Below the pieces are notes generated by a model. It made no database searches, had not been told where the DNA came from, and saw only the letters and a list, made by a program, of their open reading frames with translations. 64,000 nucleotides of DNA. Origin: JBGLNJ01 sp041300525 (lineage in GTDB: Bacteria > Chloroflexota > Anaerolineae > Fen-1058). This document shows positions 34,250 through 43,342 of the stretch, one piece after another. Location: positions 3,844,001-3,908,000 of the forward strand of contig JBGLNJ010000001.1 of assembly GCA_041300525.1 (NCBI GenBank). The letters are read 5' to 3'. Each line of letters starts with the position of its first letter. The first letter of the stretch is position 1. The position numbers were made by a program, and so were the translations under genes.

Positions 34250-34834
34250 TCACTCTGGGGGCTTTGTAATCATAAGGCTTTCCTTGTTTCCGGGGCTCCC
34301 GCTGACAGTCAGCACGAACCAGTCCTCGATGAGGGCGTCGATTCGCTGGCGCTTCTCATTGAGCTTCGAGACCTTGAAGGTAAGCCGCACCATCCCTGGC
34401 TTGAGGGTAATCAGTTTCACCCGGTAATGCTTGGGGAAAGACGGATCGGGCACGAGTTCAACTGTCAGGACACGCACGTCACTCGAGACAACCTCGACTA
34501 TTTCGGTCGGCACGGAATGTCGTCCAACGTACAGATCGCCGCTCGTGATCCACCCTGCCCCGAACCGGTACGTACCGAAGTCGGAGGCGTATACCTCGAC
34601 ATGCACTTCAACCCCAGGGGGCAAGGTGCGCGCAAGCATGGGCCGCTGAAACCGGAGTCGGTCGTTAGGCTTGAACTCGGTGACGCTGTCCCGGCTGATG
34701 TTTACGGCGCGCTCAACGGTGACTTCCAGGCGACCGTGCTCGGTGTTTGGCAGGAACTCGTCTGCGACACCACCGCAGGCAACGAGTGTCGGCACCGCGA
34801 GCGCGGCAAGCAAAGTCCTCTTATGATCAACCAT
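34250..34834 (-). CDS. Cassette-borne putative lipoprotein
   Basis: The 194-residue protein has a signal sequence ending in a lipobox-like LVAC (TLLAALAVPTLVACGG), then a soluble beta-rich domain (RLEVTVERAVNISRDSVTEF...). Start ATG 34834 is preferred; an upstream ATG at 34861 is in frame. It sits between two attC-like sites on the minus strand, in one orientation with the DUF4239 gene and aqpZ. No family recognised. Confidence 0.7.
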   Translation of the reverse strand: MVDHKRTLLAALAVPTLVACGGVADEFLPNTEHGRLEVTVERAVNISRDSVTEFKPNDRLRFQRPMLARTLPPGVEVHVEVYASDFGTYRFGAGWITSGDLYVGRHSVPTEIVEVVSSDVRVLTVELVPDPSFPKHYRVKLITLKPGMVRLTFKVSKLNEKRQRIDALIEDWFVLTVSGSPGNKESLMITKPPE

Positions 34835-34912
34835 GCTCATCATTCCGCTGAGACACCCCATTTTCTAACCCTGAACGATCCTGACTTCCTTGCCTTGTCA
34901 GTGCTTGGCTGC

Positions 34913-34974
34913 GCCCAACGTAGAAGTCACCGGCGCGATGCTTGCGGCGCGTCCGGTAGTCTGCCGGGTTGGGC
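34913..34974 (-). repeat. attC site at the end of the DUF4239 gene, 62 bp
   Basis: On the minus strand GCCCAAC (34974-34968) and GTTGGGC (34919-34913) match both attC cores. Between them AGA...ACCGG pairs with CCGGT..TCT. The upstream core lies inside the DUF4239 gene and encodes part of its last residues (AAQPGRLPD), which is typical of integron cassette genes. Confidence 0.75.
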
Positions 34975-35769
34975 GGCGTGGACACGCATGGCTCCGATGG
35001 TTTGCTGAAGGCTCAGCATACTTTCATGGCTAACCTGAATGGCGCCGCGTCGGGGTCTGTCCAGGTCGAGAATGAGGTAGACGACCAAGGCGATGAGCGT
35101 TACCAGAACGAATGCCGCAAGGGTGACCCGATGCCCGGCGATACCGGAGGCAAAGCCGAGCGTGGCCGTTGTCAGAACGATCGTCGCGAACATCAGTAAG
35201 AGTACGATTTCCGGTACATGTCGATTCAGGGCCGCATCCCTTGTGCTGGATGTGTCGATGAGTTCATTTAACGACTGAATGAACAACCCACTGGTGACAG
35301 GTCCTGGGTCCAGTTCTGCAGCCTTCACTGCGTGGCTCCAGAGTTGTGCCTCCATCAGTTTCGCCTGATGCAGCAGTGATTCGTGCAATTCGGGTTCCGT
35401 AGCATCGACACGACCATCCTGAATGCGAACATCCAGGTATTGGCGGAGCAGCGCCTGCACTTCATCGGGCATCCCCTTGGGAAGAAGATGCGCTCTGAGA
35501 TACGTGGTTCCGATGGCATTGGCTTCAGCCACGACCGTCTGGCTACGATCTTCGTAGCGCTGCAGCGCCGCAGAAAATGTGAAGGCCAGCAACAGCGCCA
35601 GCAGGCCCAGCATCGCGGCCAGCACGGCATTGGCTTGCGTGATTGCTTCAGTCGCATACGCTTGTCTGCGACGACCGCTACGAAAGCCTATTTCCATGGC
35701 AAGTAGCATGCAAATAAAGAGGGCTGAGACGATCAAGACGCTGTTGTGGTCGTACATGATTTCTTTCAT
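34927..35769 (-). CDS. DUF4239 (bestrophin-like) membrane protein, cassette-borne
   Basis: The 280-residue protein has an N-terminal helix (SVLIVSALFICMLLAMEIGF), a second helix (AMLGLLALLLAFTFSAALQRYEDR) and two C-terminal helices (VLLLMFATIVLTTATLGFASG, LAAFVLVTLIALVVYLILDLDRPRRG). This is the DUF4239 arrangement with the conserved FTFSAALQRYEDR stretch. Its C-terminus is encoded by an attC. A GTTCGGC core-like sequence (35806-35800) lies upstream of the start. ATG 35757 is an alternative start. Confidence 0.82.
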   Translation of the reverse strand: MKEIMYDHNSVLIVSALFICMLLAMEIGFRSGRRRQAYATEAITQANAVLAAMLGLLALLLAFTFSAALQRYEDRSQTVVAEANAIGTTYLRAHLLPKGMPDEVQALLRQYLDVRIQDGRVDATEPELHESLLHQAKLMEAQLWSHAVKAAELDPGPVTSGLFIQSLNELIDTSSTRDAALNRHVPEIVLLLMFATIVLTTATLGFASGIAGHRVTLAAFVLVTLIALVVYLILDLDRPRRGAIQVSHESMLSLQQTIGAMRVHAAQPGRLPDAPQASRR

Positions 35770-36009
35770 GAAGTCATTGCTCAACTGGTGTGCGAGACCG
35801 CCGAACAAGTAATTATACAGTTTCCGCCTATCTACCGCTATTCGCCATGGTTGACAATAATTATTTGATCTTGCTAGCCTTTATTAGCCGTATAACATTC
35901 ATCGCAAACCTTACAGCCTTGGAAATCCCGCCATGCTCGCCGTCCCCCGGAGCTGACCCGGCGCTACGAGGCGCGGTTGGTACAGCAGAACGTCATGGCC
36001 GGGTAAAGT
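35770..36009. other. Border between cassette array and IS3
   Basis: It holds a GTTCGGC core-like motif on the minus strand (35806-35800) and an AT-rich stretch with TTGACA (35850-35855). A plus-strand frame reads ELTRRYEARLVQQNVMAG and stops at the IS3 end, possibly the tail of an integrase or transposase. No complete gene is visible. Confidence 0.35.
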
Positions 36010-36152
36010 GGACCCCATTGTCAAGACAAAAAAGATCAAAGTTTAAGTTAATGGTTCATGTACAGCAGAAGACCTGCTGCGCGTTGCCCTGGTAGGCATC
36101 TTCGTCTTCCGATCGCGGTGCCGACGGCGGTTCCGCGGGACGACCAAATTTA

Positions 36153-36998
36153 TCAATGATTTTTGCCCCCCCCTTGACTGGTCGCGTAAACCACATCAGG
36201 GGTTTGATCACCCAACGACTGATGCCGCCGCTCGCCATTGTAAAACGTGAAGTACGTTTTGAGACCGACCTGGACTTGAGCCAACGTCTCATAATCCTTG
36301 AGATAAATGTCCTCGTACTTCACCGTGCGCCAGAGTCGCTCGACGAAAATATGGTCCGCCGCGCGCCCACGACCATCCATGCTGATCTGAATCGGATGGG
36401 CCTTCAAGGTGTTGATAAAGGCGTGACTGGTGAACTGCGCCCCTTGATCGGTGTTGAAGATGTCCGGGATCCCGAAACGCCGCAGTGCCTCGTGAAGACA
36501 GTCCACGCAGAATCCGACATCCAGCGTATTGCTGAGCCGCCAGGTCAACACCTTGCGACTATACCCGTCGATAATGGCGACCAGATAACCCCAACCCTGG
36601 GCGAGGCGGATATACGTGATGTCCGTACTCCAGGCCTGATTAGGTCGATCAATCGCCAGTCCCGGCAGCAAATAGGGATACACCGGATGGGCCGGATGCG
36701 GCTGACTCGTGTGGGGACCCGGCGCCATGCCGGCCACACCCAGTGGGTGCATCAAGCGTTGGACCCGTTTCCGATTGACCGCCCAACCGCAATCCCGCAG
36801 AAACCCCACCATCCGCCGACTGCCAAAAAAGGGATGGCGCGTGTATTCTTCATCCATCAACCGGAGCATCATCGCGGCTTCCTCATCCACCGACCTGGGG
36901 TGTTGATGGGCGTAATAGGTAGCGCGACTGACCCCCGCCAGGGCGCATTGCCGAATCACCGATAGGGAGGCTTCAGCGGAAATCCAGGCTTGCCTCAT
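36153..36998 (-). CDS. IS3 OrfB transposase (DDE), 3' frame broken in G-run
   Basis: The 281-residue integrase-core protein has an HTH_21 region (HPFFGSRRMVGFLRDCGWAVNRKRVQRLM). The DDE residues are WSTDITYI (Asp), FNTDQGAQFTS (Asp) and a downstream Glu (FVERLWRTVKYEDIYL). Start ATG 36998 overlaps the expected orfA stop. It ends ATSQGGGKNH because of an 8-G run (36166-36173). With one G fewer the frame continues AKIIDKFGRPAEPPSAPRSED... to a stop at 36056, matching the usual C-terminus of this IS group. Confidence 0.88.
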   Translation of the reverse strand: MRQAWISAEASLSVIRQCALAGVSRATYYAHQHPRSVDEEAAMMLRLMDEEYTRHPFFGSRRMVGFLRDCGWAVNRKRVQRLMHPLGVAGMAPGPHTSQPHPAHPVYPYLLPGLAIDRPNQAWSTDITYIRLAQGWGYLVAIIDGYSRKVLTWRLSNTLDVGFCVDCLHEALRRFGIPDIFNTDQGAQFTSHAFINTLKAHPIQISMDGRGRAADHIFVERLWRTVKYEDIYLKDYETLAQVQVGLKTYFTFYNGERRHQSLGDQTPDVVYATSQGGGKNH

Positions 36999-37008
36999 CG
37001 CGACAGGC

Positions 37009-37216
37009 TCAGACCGGACTTTTTTTCAGCCAGTCCAACTCGACCTTGAGCCGCCCAATTTCACTGTAGAGGCGATCAGGATCACTGTGTTCGCTCACCG
37101 CCCGTGGGCCGCGCTTGCCCTCAACCACCTCGCTGGCCTTCTCTAGCAACGCCTTCTTCCAGTGGCTCACCTGGATCGGATGAACCCCATACTCTTGGCC
37201 AATTTCGTTCAATGCA
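37009..37216 (-). pseudogene. IS3 OrfA, N-terminally truncated and frameshifted
   Basis: Residues LNEIGQEYGVHPIQVSHWKKALLEKASEVVEGKRGPRA are typical of OrfA. The first ~40 residues are missing. The end reads DWLKKSPV because of a 7-A run (37020-37026); with eight A it would read DWLKKKSGLSLSR and stop in the usual ATGA overlap with OrfB. Confidence 0.8.
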
Positions 37217-37391
37217 CGCCGTCCATCGCCACCTTCTCGTTGACCGACCACTCTGAATAAATCTCTTTGTAGCGTGACAGGTTTTCCAGGATTTCTGAGC
37301 TGGGCGTCCCCGGATAGCCCATCGCCACCTTGACCCCGGCCTCATAAGCTCCCCGCGCAATCGCTTCGTTGCCCGTCAACATTACTTTCAT
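37217..37391 (-). pseudogene. iorA: Indolepyruvate:ferredoxin oxidoreductase alpha subunit, N-terminal stub
   Basis: ATG 37391 opens MKVMLTGNEAIARGAYEAGVKVAMGYPGTPSSEILENLSRYKEIYSEWSVNEKVA, the conserved start of IorA (thiamine-diphosphate enzyme oxidising aryl-pyruvates to aryl-acyl-CoA). After ~56 residues it runs into truncated IS3 orfA. It lies 41 nt downstream of the ADP-forming acyl-CoA synthetase gene, an operon logic known from peptide fermenters: IorA makes the acyl-CoA that the synthetase uses to form ATP. Confidence 0.85.
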
Positions 37392-37432
37392 GCGTGCCTC
37401 CCAATTTCACTCGCCTGACGCTAAACACAGCT

Positions 37433-39604
37433 CTAACATTTGATGACCAGCGCGTCTGCCGCCCGCACACCCTGTCCCTGCGGCAACACCATCAACGGAT
37501 TAATGTCCACAGCGGCCACCTGATCGCGCAAATCACACGCCAGGTGCGAGACCCGCGTGATGACATCGGCTAATGCCGCCAAGTCGGCCATCGGTCGCCC
37601 GCGGAACCCGCGCAGCAAAGCCGCGCTGCGGACAGACGTAATCATTTCGTATGCTTCCCCAAGGCTTACCGGAGCCAGTCGCAGCACCGAGTCCTTGAAT
37701 AATTCGACCAGGATGCCGCCCAATCCGAACACAACTACCGGTCCAAACTCTTTGTCATTCGATGAGCCGACGATCACTTCCACTGCGTCGCCCGGTACCA
37801 TCTCTTGCACCAAGATACCTTCGATCCGCGCGTTGGGATTGTAGCGTTGGGCATTGTCCGTGATTTGGCCGTAAGCCTGTCGAACAGCATCCGCGCCGCG
37901 CAGGTTCAAAACGACGCCTCCGGCTTCGGTCTTGTGCTGGATGTCGGGCGACTGAATCTTGAGGGCCACTGCCGTACTCATTGCATCGGCCACGCGCACC
38001 GCTTCGTCGCAAGAGTGTGCCAATTCTTCGCGAGTGATCGGCACGCCATACTCGGCCAACAACTGCTTGCTCGCGTATTCACTCATACTGGCCGGTTGTC
38101 GCAATAAATCATTTTTGATGCGGGCCAAGTCTTCGGGGCCGACCGGGCTGACGCCGGGCTGGCTCATCGGTCGGCGAGTGAACTCGGCATATTGCACCAG
38201 GGCCGCTATGGCTCGCAGGCTGGCGCGTGTGCCTTGTAGCATCGGTAACCCAGCAGCATCCGCTCGATCTTGCACAGTCTTTTCGAACCCCGTCGGAATA
38301 TTGCTAAAGACGACGACTGGCTTGCGAGATGTGCTGGCGACCCGCGCGGCCGCATCAACAATCACGTTCGATTGCCACACCTCGCGCTCGGCAATCCCCG
38401 GCGAGCTATCCCTCGCGACCGCCAACAAGTGAATATTGGGTTCGCACGCCAAAATCTCCATGCACGCGGGATAGGTCTCTTCAAAATTGCCCGATCCCCA
38501 GGCGTCAAGCGGATTGGCAATGTTGGTATAGGGCGGCAAGACCTGGGCGAGCGCCTGGTGTGCTTGATCAGAAAGGTCAGGCAAGTCCAAATCAATGCCT
38601 TGCATCACATCGCCGATCAAGCCGATCTGTCCGCCGGAGAGCGTCAACAAACCAACGCCGCGTCCGGCGGGCAATGGAGCTTGCAGGAACAACTCGGCGG
38701 CTTCGAGCAACTCGTCCAGGCTATCCAGGCGAACGACGCCATGCTTGCGAAAGACCGCATCGTGCACGGCGTCCGCCCCGGCCAGGCTGCCGGTATGGGC
38801 CAGTGTGGCGCGTTGCGCAACGGCAGAGCGCCCGACTTTGACCACGAGCAATGGCTTGCCGGCCTGGCGCGCTCGCTCGGCGGCCCAGATGAATTTGTCG
38901 GCGTTCTTGAATCCTTCGATAAAGGCGATGATGACGCGGGTCTGCGGATCGTCCACGAGGTACGCGATATAGTCGGCGTTATCGAGGGCGGCTTCATTGC
39001 CGCTTGAAATCAACGTGCTGAAACCAATGCCGCGATTCGAGTTGGCAATGCCCAGGCAAATGGCGCCACTTTGCACTATTGCTCCCACGTGACCCGGCTT
39101 GATGGTTGCCGGCAGCGCCGCGCTATACGTGGCAGCCCCCGCATGCAAGTTGACCACGCCGATGCAGTTAGGGCCGCAGAGCGCAATGTCGTGATCCCGC
39201 GCAAAGGCGGTTACTTGTCGCTGCAGCGATTCTCCTTCGGGGCCGGCTTCAGCAAAACCGCTGGCGAATACCCAGGCCGCCTTGGCGCCGATTGTTGCAG
39301 CTTGTTCGAGCGTGGGCAAAACCTGTTGATGCGAGAGAAGAATCGCAACACTGTCAACTGGCCCTGGTATATCCTTGAGACGAGCGTAACAACGCCAACC
39401 TCCCAGTTCCGAATACCGGGGATTGATGGGATAGACCTGACCAGAAAAGCCCAGTCGCTTCAGGTTGTTTAACACATTGGAGCCCGCGCCGGGTTTGTCT
39501 GAAGCGCCAACCACTGCGATGGCTTGTGGGTTAAGCAATGGCTTGAGATTTGGGATCTTGAAATCGTAAGAGTGGGTTGATGTTTTCTGGTTCTGGTGGG
39601 GCAT
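37433..39604 (-). CDS. ADP-forming acyl-CoA synthetase, fused alpha-beta
   Basis: The 723-residue enzyme has a CoA-binding domain (AIAVVGASDKPGAGSNVLNNLKRLGFSGQVYPINP), a GPNCIGVVN loop, the phosphohistidine loop LAHTGSLAGADAVHD (His ~269) and a C-terminal ATP-grasp domain (MSTAVALKIQSPDIQHKTEAGGVVLNL, AVDINPLMVLPQG). It produces ATP from acyl-CoA. The N-terminal ~30 residues are encoded by an 8-nt-periodic stretch. Regulation: a consensus promoter faces a divergent GntR gene, with a palindrome between them. An iorA stub follows downstream. Confidence 0.92.
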   Translation of the reverse strand: MPHQNQKTSTHSYDFKIPNLKPLLNPQAIAVVGASDKPGAGSNVLNNLKRLGFSGQVYPINPRYSELGGWRCYARLKDIPGPVDSVAILLSHQQVLPTLEQAATIGAKAAWVFASGFAEAGPEGESLQRQVTAFARDHDIALCGPNCIGVVNLHAGAATYSAALPATIKPGHVGAIVQSGAICLGIANSNRGIGFSTLISSGNEAALDNADYIAYLVDDPQTRVIIAFIEGFKNADKFIWAAERARQAGKPLLVVKVGRSAVAQRATLAHTGSLAGADAVHDAVFRKHGVVRLDSLDELLEAAELFLQAPLPAGRGVGLLTLSGGQIGLIGDVMQGIDLDLPDLSDQAHQALAQVLPPYTNIANPLDAWGSGNFEETYPACMEILACEPNIHLLAVARDSSPGIAEREVWQSNVIVDAAARVASTSRKPVVVFSNIPTGFEKTVQDRADAAGLPMLQGTRASLRAIAALVQYAEFTRRPMSQPGVSPVGPEDLARIKNDLLRQPASMSEYASKQLLAEYGVPITREELAHSCDEAVRVADAMSTAVALKIQSPDIQHKTEAGGVVLNLRGADAVRQAYGQITDNAQRYNPNARIEGILVQEMVPGDAVEVIVGSSNDKEFGPVVVFGLGGILVELFKDSVLRLAPVSLGEAYEMITSVRSAALLRGFRGRPMADLAALADVITRVSHLACDLRDQVAAVDINPLMVLPQGQGVRAADALVIKC

Positions 39605-39636
39605 AAAGCCATGCCTTTTGGTTTATTGGCTTGCCA

Positions 39637-39676
39637 GGAATAGCGGAATAGCAGAATTGCGGAATATCAGATATTT
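39637..39676. repeat. Octamer array, 5 units, in acyl-CoA synthetase leader
   Basis: GGAATAGC twice, then AGAATTGC, GGAATATC and AGATATTT: 8-nt period between the minus-strand promoter and the acyl-CoA synthetase start. Confidence 0.75.
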
Positions 39677-39683
39677 GACGTTG

Positions 39684-39754
39684 AGATTATCACAGTTTCA
39701 ATTGGCTGTCAAGTCAATCCCAAGATTGACAGCTATTTTTCTTCGTGTTATAGT
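39684..39754. promoter_or_regulatory. Divergent promoters with shared palindromic operator
   Basis: Minus strand: TTGACA (39712-39707), 17 nt, TAATCT (39689-39684) drives the acyl-CoA synthetase. Plus strand: TTGACA (39726-39731), 17 nt, TATAGT (39749-39754) drives the GntR gene. The palindrome GTCAATC-CCAA-GATTGAC (39713-39730) lies between them and overlaps or abuts both -35 boxes, so one bound regulator could block both promoters. Confidence 0.85.
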
Positions 39755-39827
39755 ACAAAATAATATTCGTGTTTCCATAAGAGCAAGCCCAATTAACTGA
39801 ACAATATTAAACCTCATCAGGAGCGTC

Positions 39828-40535
39828 ATGCCAGTCCAAGAGATCACTCGCGATCCTCTCACCAACCGCGTGATACGGAGTATACAGGACATGATTCTAG
39901 GTGGAGAGGTGTCGCCAGGCGACTATTTGCCATCTCAACAGGTGCTGGCGCACCAGTTCGGTGTGGGACTTTCCACCATTCGCGAGGCCGTCAAGGCACT
40001 CTCGCTGATCGGGCTTTTGGAAGCTCATGCGGGGCGCGGCACACGGGTGTTGCCGGATGCGCTCAAAATCCTCAATAGCCACACGGCCATGAAAGCCAAC
40101 CTGGGCAGCGTCGAGTCCGAGCACGTTTGGGAAGCTCGTTCCGTCATTGAAGTGGCTCTCACGGGGATGGCGGCCGAGCGGGCCAGTCCTGAAGACCTGA
40201 TCGCGATAGAAGCTGCTTTTGCAGACATGCAAGCGGCTGTCGAGAATGACGATGCATTCGTTCGAGCGGATATGCACTTTCACTCGGCCGTCGCTCGCGC
40301 CAGCAAGAACCCGGTGCTGGCGCAGACCTATTTTCTGATCCATAGTCTGCTTGAAGAAACTGTGCGGCTAGCGGATGCGCTGCCCGGGGGCAAGAATCGG
40401 GCCTTGGCGAATCACAGCCAGATGCTAGTCGGCATCAAAACCCACAATCCCACTTTGGCTCAACAGGCCTCAGAGCGCCAGATCACCGATGTGATCGAGT
40501 TTCTCAAGGACGGAACGATCAAGAAGAGCGTCTAG
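39828..40535 (+). CDS. GntR/FadR-family transcriptional regulator
   Basis: The 235-residue protein has an N-terminal winged HTH (residues ~10-75; GGEVSPGDYLPSQQVLAHQFGVGLSTIREAVKALSLIGLL) and a C-terminal FCD ligand-binding domain. FVRADMHFHSAVARASKN supplies the Asp and His metal ligands, and LANHSQML supplies a further His. FCD members bind carboxylic acids. Divergent to the ADP-forming acyl-CoA synthetase and sharing a palindromic operator with it, this is the likely regulator of amino-acid/acyl-CoA fermentation genes and of itself. Confidence 0.92.
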   Translation: MPVQEITRDPLTNRVIRSIQDMILGGEVSPGDYLPSQQVLAHQFGVGLSTIREAVKALSLIGLLEAHAGRGTRVLPDALKILNSHTAMKANLGSVESEHVWEARSVIEVALTGMAAERASPEDLIAIEAAFADMQAAVENDDAFVRADMHFHSAVARASKNPVLAQTYFLIHSLLEETVRLADALPGGKNRALANHSQMLVGIKTHNPTLAQQASERQITDVIEFLKDGTIKKSV

Positions 40536-40548
40536 GTCGTTGCCATTT

Positions 40549-41330
40549 TTACACTAGCCCCAACTCTTTCAGCGCATCTGCCGCGCCATCCAGATTACAG
40601 AGATTCATCCCCGCATACGCCGGCGAAAAGACCACGCCCTTGCCGCCCGCGCGATAGGTCGCCAGAACGCTGCGCCGCACAATATCGGGCGTGCACGCAG
40701 CCTGGTCGGCACGCGAGCGAGGCGCGTCCACGCCAATGCCCATATAAACATCCACCTTGCCGTTCACTCCGCGCACCGCATCAGCGCATTGACCGTACAC
40801 ATAGGTATCGGGATCCATACCCTTCTGGATCAACTCGTCCCAACCAGCCTCTTTGATCCCCAGTATCTTGTACATGATGGGCGTCAATTCTTGAGGCGTC
40901 AGATCGCGCAAGATGGATTTGTGAAGCGTTGTCATTTCGCCCACGTAAATTCCACCTGACTGGTGCTGATACGTGATCGGCTTGACCCAATCGCTGCACT
41001 CGGCCATTTCGGCCCACGGCCATTGCGCTTTGCGAAGCGGGTTAAAGTGGTTGCGATTCCAAACGTTCAAGCCGAATTTAAGAGCCGGGTTGCACCACTT
41101 GACGATGCCGTACAGTTCGCGATCCATGTCCTTGTTGCGCTCGACCCAATAACGCTCCCACACGAGAACCTCCGGGTTGTAATACAGCACCCGCAAGAAC
41201 TCGATCAACGCGCCGTCCACAAACTCGGCCCCGGCGCGCGCTTTTTGAACATAGTCGTACAATTCCTTGTACGCGATCTTGACGCGCTCCACGTCAATCC
41301 CGCGCTCGACCGCCTCGTGGCGGCAACAAT
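40549..41330 (-). pseudogene. C-terminal ~250 aa of an unrecognised protein
   Basis: An open frame from the join with the FtsX gene (~41330) reads EAVERGIDVERVKIAYKELYDYVQKARAGAEFVDGALIEFLRVLYYNPEVLVWERYWVERNKDMDRELYG and continues to a proper stop, ending NLCNLDGAADALKELGLV. Content (W, Y, D rich; MGIGVDAPRSRADQAACTPDIVR) resembles the second half of a TIM-barrel or glycosidase-like enzyme. I do not recognise the family. The N-terminal part is missing and no ribosome binding site precedes the first possible start. Confidence 0.6.
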
Positions 41331-43330
41331 GCCATGCTCATCACTTGCTGGAACCAAGCCTGCTGCTTGCCGTATGTGAGCACGATGCGTCTTTTCCCTG
41401 CGATTTGGCTTTCCAGCCAGGCGTCAAGCGCGGCCTTTTGCCCAGCCTTGGGCACGATGATGAGCGAGAAGTCGGTTTTCCAGTCGCTCCGAAAACTGTT
41501 GATGAATTCTAGCGACATGAAACTCAACAAGGTGTCGTCGGCCAGGTTTTCGGCCCGGGCCAAGATGCCGGAAACCACCAGCTCGGAAGGCAACTTGGGA
41601 GCATTGGGGTAGATGGGATGATCGCGATCGCCAATCACGTCGCCCACGTGGAGGTTCCGGTTTTTGGCGGCGGTCCAGGGAATGACGATTTCGTTGGTGT
41701 TGGGGCGCGGCAGGCGGCCTTCTGCCAATTCCAGGTGGTAAAGCTCCACCAGGTAGGTCATATCCTCCGCCGTGACGCCGTAGGTCTCGAGGGGGGAATT
41801 GTCGCGTTGGAGTGGCATGGCGAGTCCAAAAGGCGAAATGATGGCGACGGGAATCGTGCGCTCCACCGCCGGGTGCGCGCGGATCTGCGCCATCTCCACC
41901 GCCTCCAGCGGCAGGTCCTTGGGAGAGACCCGGCTCGTCCGGCTCAGGTTGGCCAGCACCGGCAACGCACCATCCCAAACGGTTCCGATGGCAAATACGA
42001 GAGAGGCCGTTCCGACGATCATCAACGCCATTGCGCCGATGAGAGTCGCCGCCCGGCGCGAGTGCCGCCGGTAAAACGTCGTCGCGGCCAGCGGACGGGG
42101 CAGCTTCTCAGCCCGGTCGCGCCGGGCGCGGCCAGACCGCGCCCCTTCCAGGCTCAACTCACCCCGCTCGACAATCGCCACGGCATCCATACGACCGAGG
42201 GCGCGGACGGCGGTGAAAAGCGTAAAACCAATCACCGCCAGCGGCATGGGCGACACCAGCACGAACGCCATCGCCTGAAGAGGATTGCAGGCAAACCCTT
42301 TGGGCGCGTAGACGACCGCGCTCAGAATAGCCATTCCTCCCAACGACGCCAGGATGCCCAACGCCCAGCCAGCGACCGCCAGCCCGGCCGTTTCCAGCGT
42401 CAGGCGGCGCGCCAGCCAGGCTTTGCTCCGGCCAACGGCGTGCAGCGTGCCGAACTCGGGCAAGCGCCGCATGAACGCAATCTGATTGATAGCGCCGACG
42501 ACCAGCGTGACGGCTGCCGTCACCAGCAGCACGATGGGCGCAAAAAGCGCATAGAGCGTCGCCAGAGACCTCGCCGCTGCTTCTTCCATAAGCTTGCGCG
42601 TATAGACATCGGTGCGGGAGCTGCGAATGGTCTGCCGGAGAAAATCGTCCACCGCCGCTTCACGACCCGGGCGGGCGATGACTAACACGCCGTAGCGGGC
42701 CAAGTCGCGATAGCGTTCGTGGCTGTCCAGAAATTCAAAAGACATGATCCCCAGCCGAACGTTGTACCCAACGCCGCTGCCTTTTAGAATGCCTACCACC
42801 TCCAGCGGGCTGACGATGCTGGCATAGCGGGCAAAAGCGGTGTTGTCATCGTCCTGGGTCCAATCGAACGTGTCGCCGATTTTCAGGCCCAGCGCCGTGG
42901 CAATCTCCTCAGAAAGCGCAACGCCGTTGGTGCGCGGCTGCGGCAGTTGGCCTTCGATCAGCCTGACGCCGCTCTGGGCCAGCACCGTAGCCACATCCGC
43001 TTCCTGCAGGCCAAGCAGTCGGAGGGAAAAGGCAAGTCCCCCCACATTCGGCACTGCTATTTGCACGTTGTTTTGCGGCAACACCTGGGCCACGTCCGGG
43101 TGCGTGCGAATCTGGGCGGCGACGGCCGGGTCCAGCGCGTTCACGGCTGACTGCACCAGGCTAAAATTGTTCAGGTACCGATTGATGGTGTATTCGGGAG
43201 TGACGTAAGATTCTTGCATCAAGCCGATGAGCAGATACAGGCCCATGATCGCCAGGGCCATCAGAGCGGTTAGTATCAATGCCTGGAGTTTGTGGCGGCG
43301 ATAGTAGGTCAAAGGGGATAATGGATTCAT
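41331..43330 (-). pseudogene. MacB/FtsX-type ABC permease, 3'-truncated
   Basis: About 665 residues. N-terminal helix, a large MacB-type extracytoplasmic domain, three helices of the first FtsX domain (LFAPIVLLVTAAVTLVVGAINQIAF, AGWALGILASLGGMAILSAVVY, AFVLVSPMPLAVIGFTLFTAVRAL), then a second MacB-type domain. It breaks off at KQQAWFQQVMSMA, just where the second FtsX membrane domain should start. The rest belongs to the unrelated gene at 40549. Partner of the ATPase 12 nt upstream; the exporter cannot be functional if this arrangement is real. Confidence 0.85.
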
Positions 43331-43342
43331 GCTTTCCTTCTG

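Larger units (their letters stand above)
36010..37216 (-). mobile_element. IS3-family element, one end missing
   Basis: orfA and orfB of an IS3-type element on the minus strand. The orfB-side end is near GTAAAGTGGACCCC (36003-36016). The orfA side is cut at ~37217 inside the coding sequence, so no left inverted repeat exists there; an iorA stub abuts it. Both genes carry homopolymer length changes. Transposition-incompetent as it stands. Confidence 0.75.
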
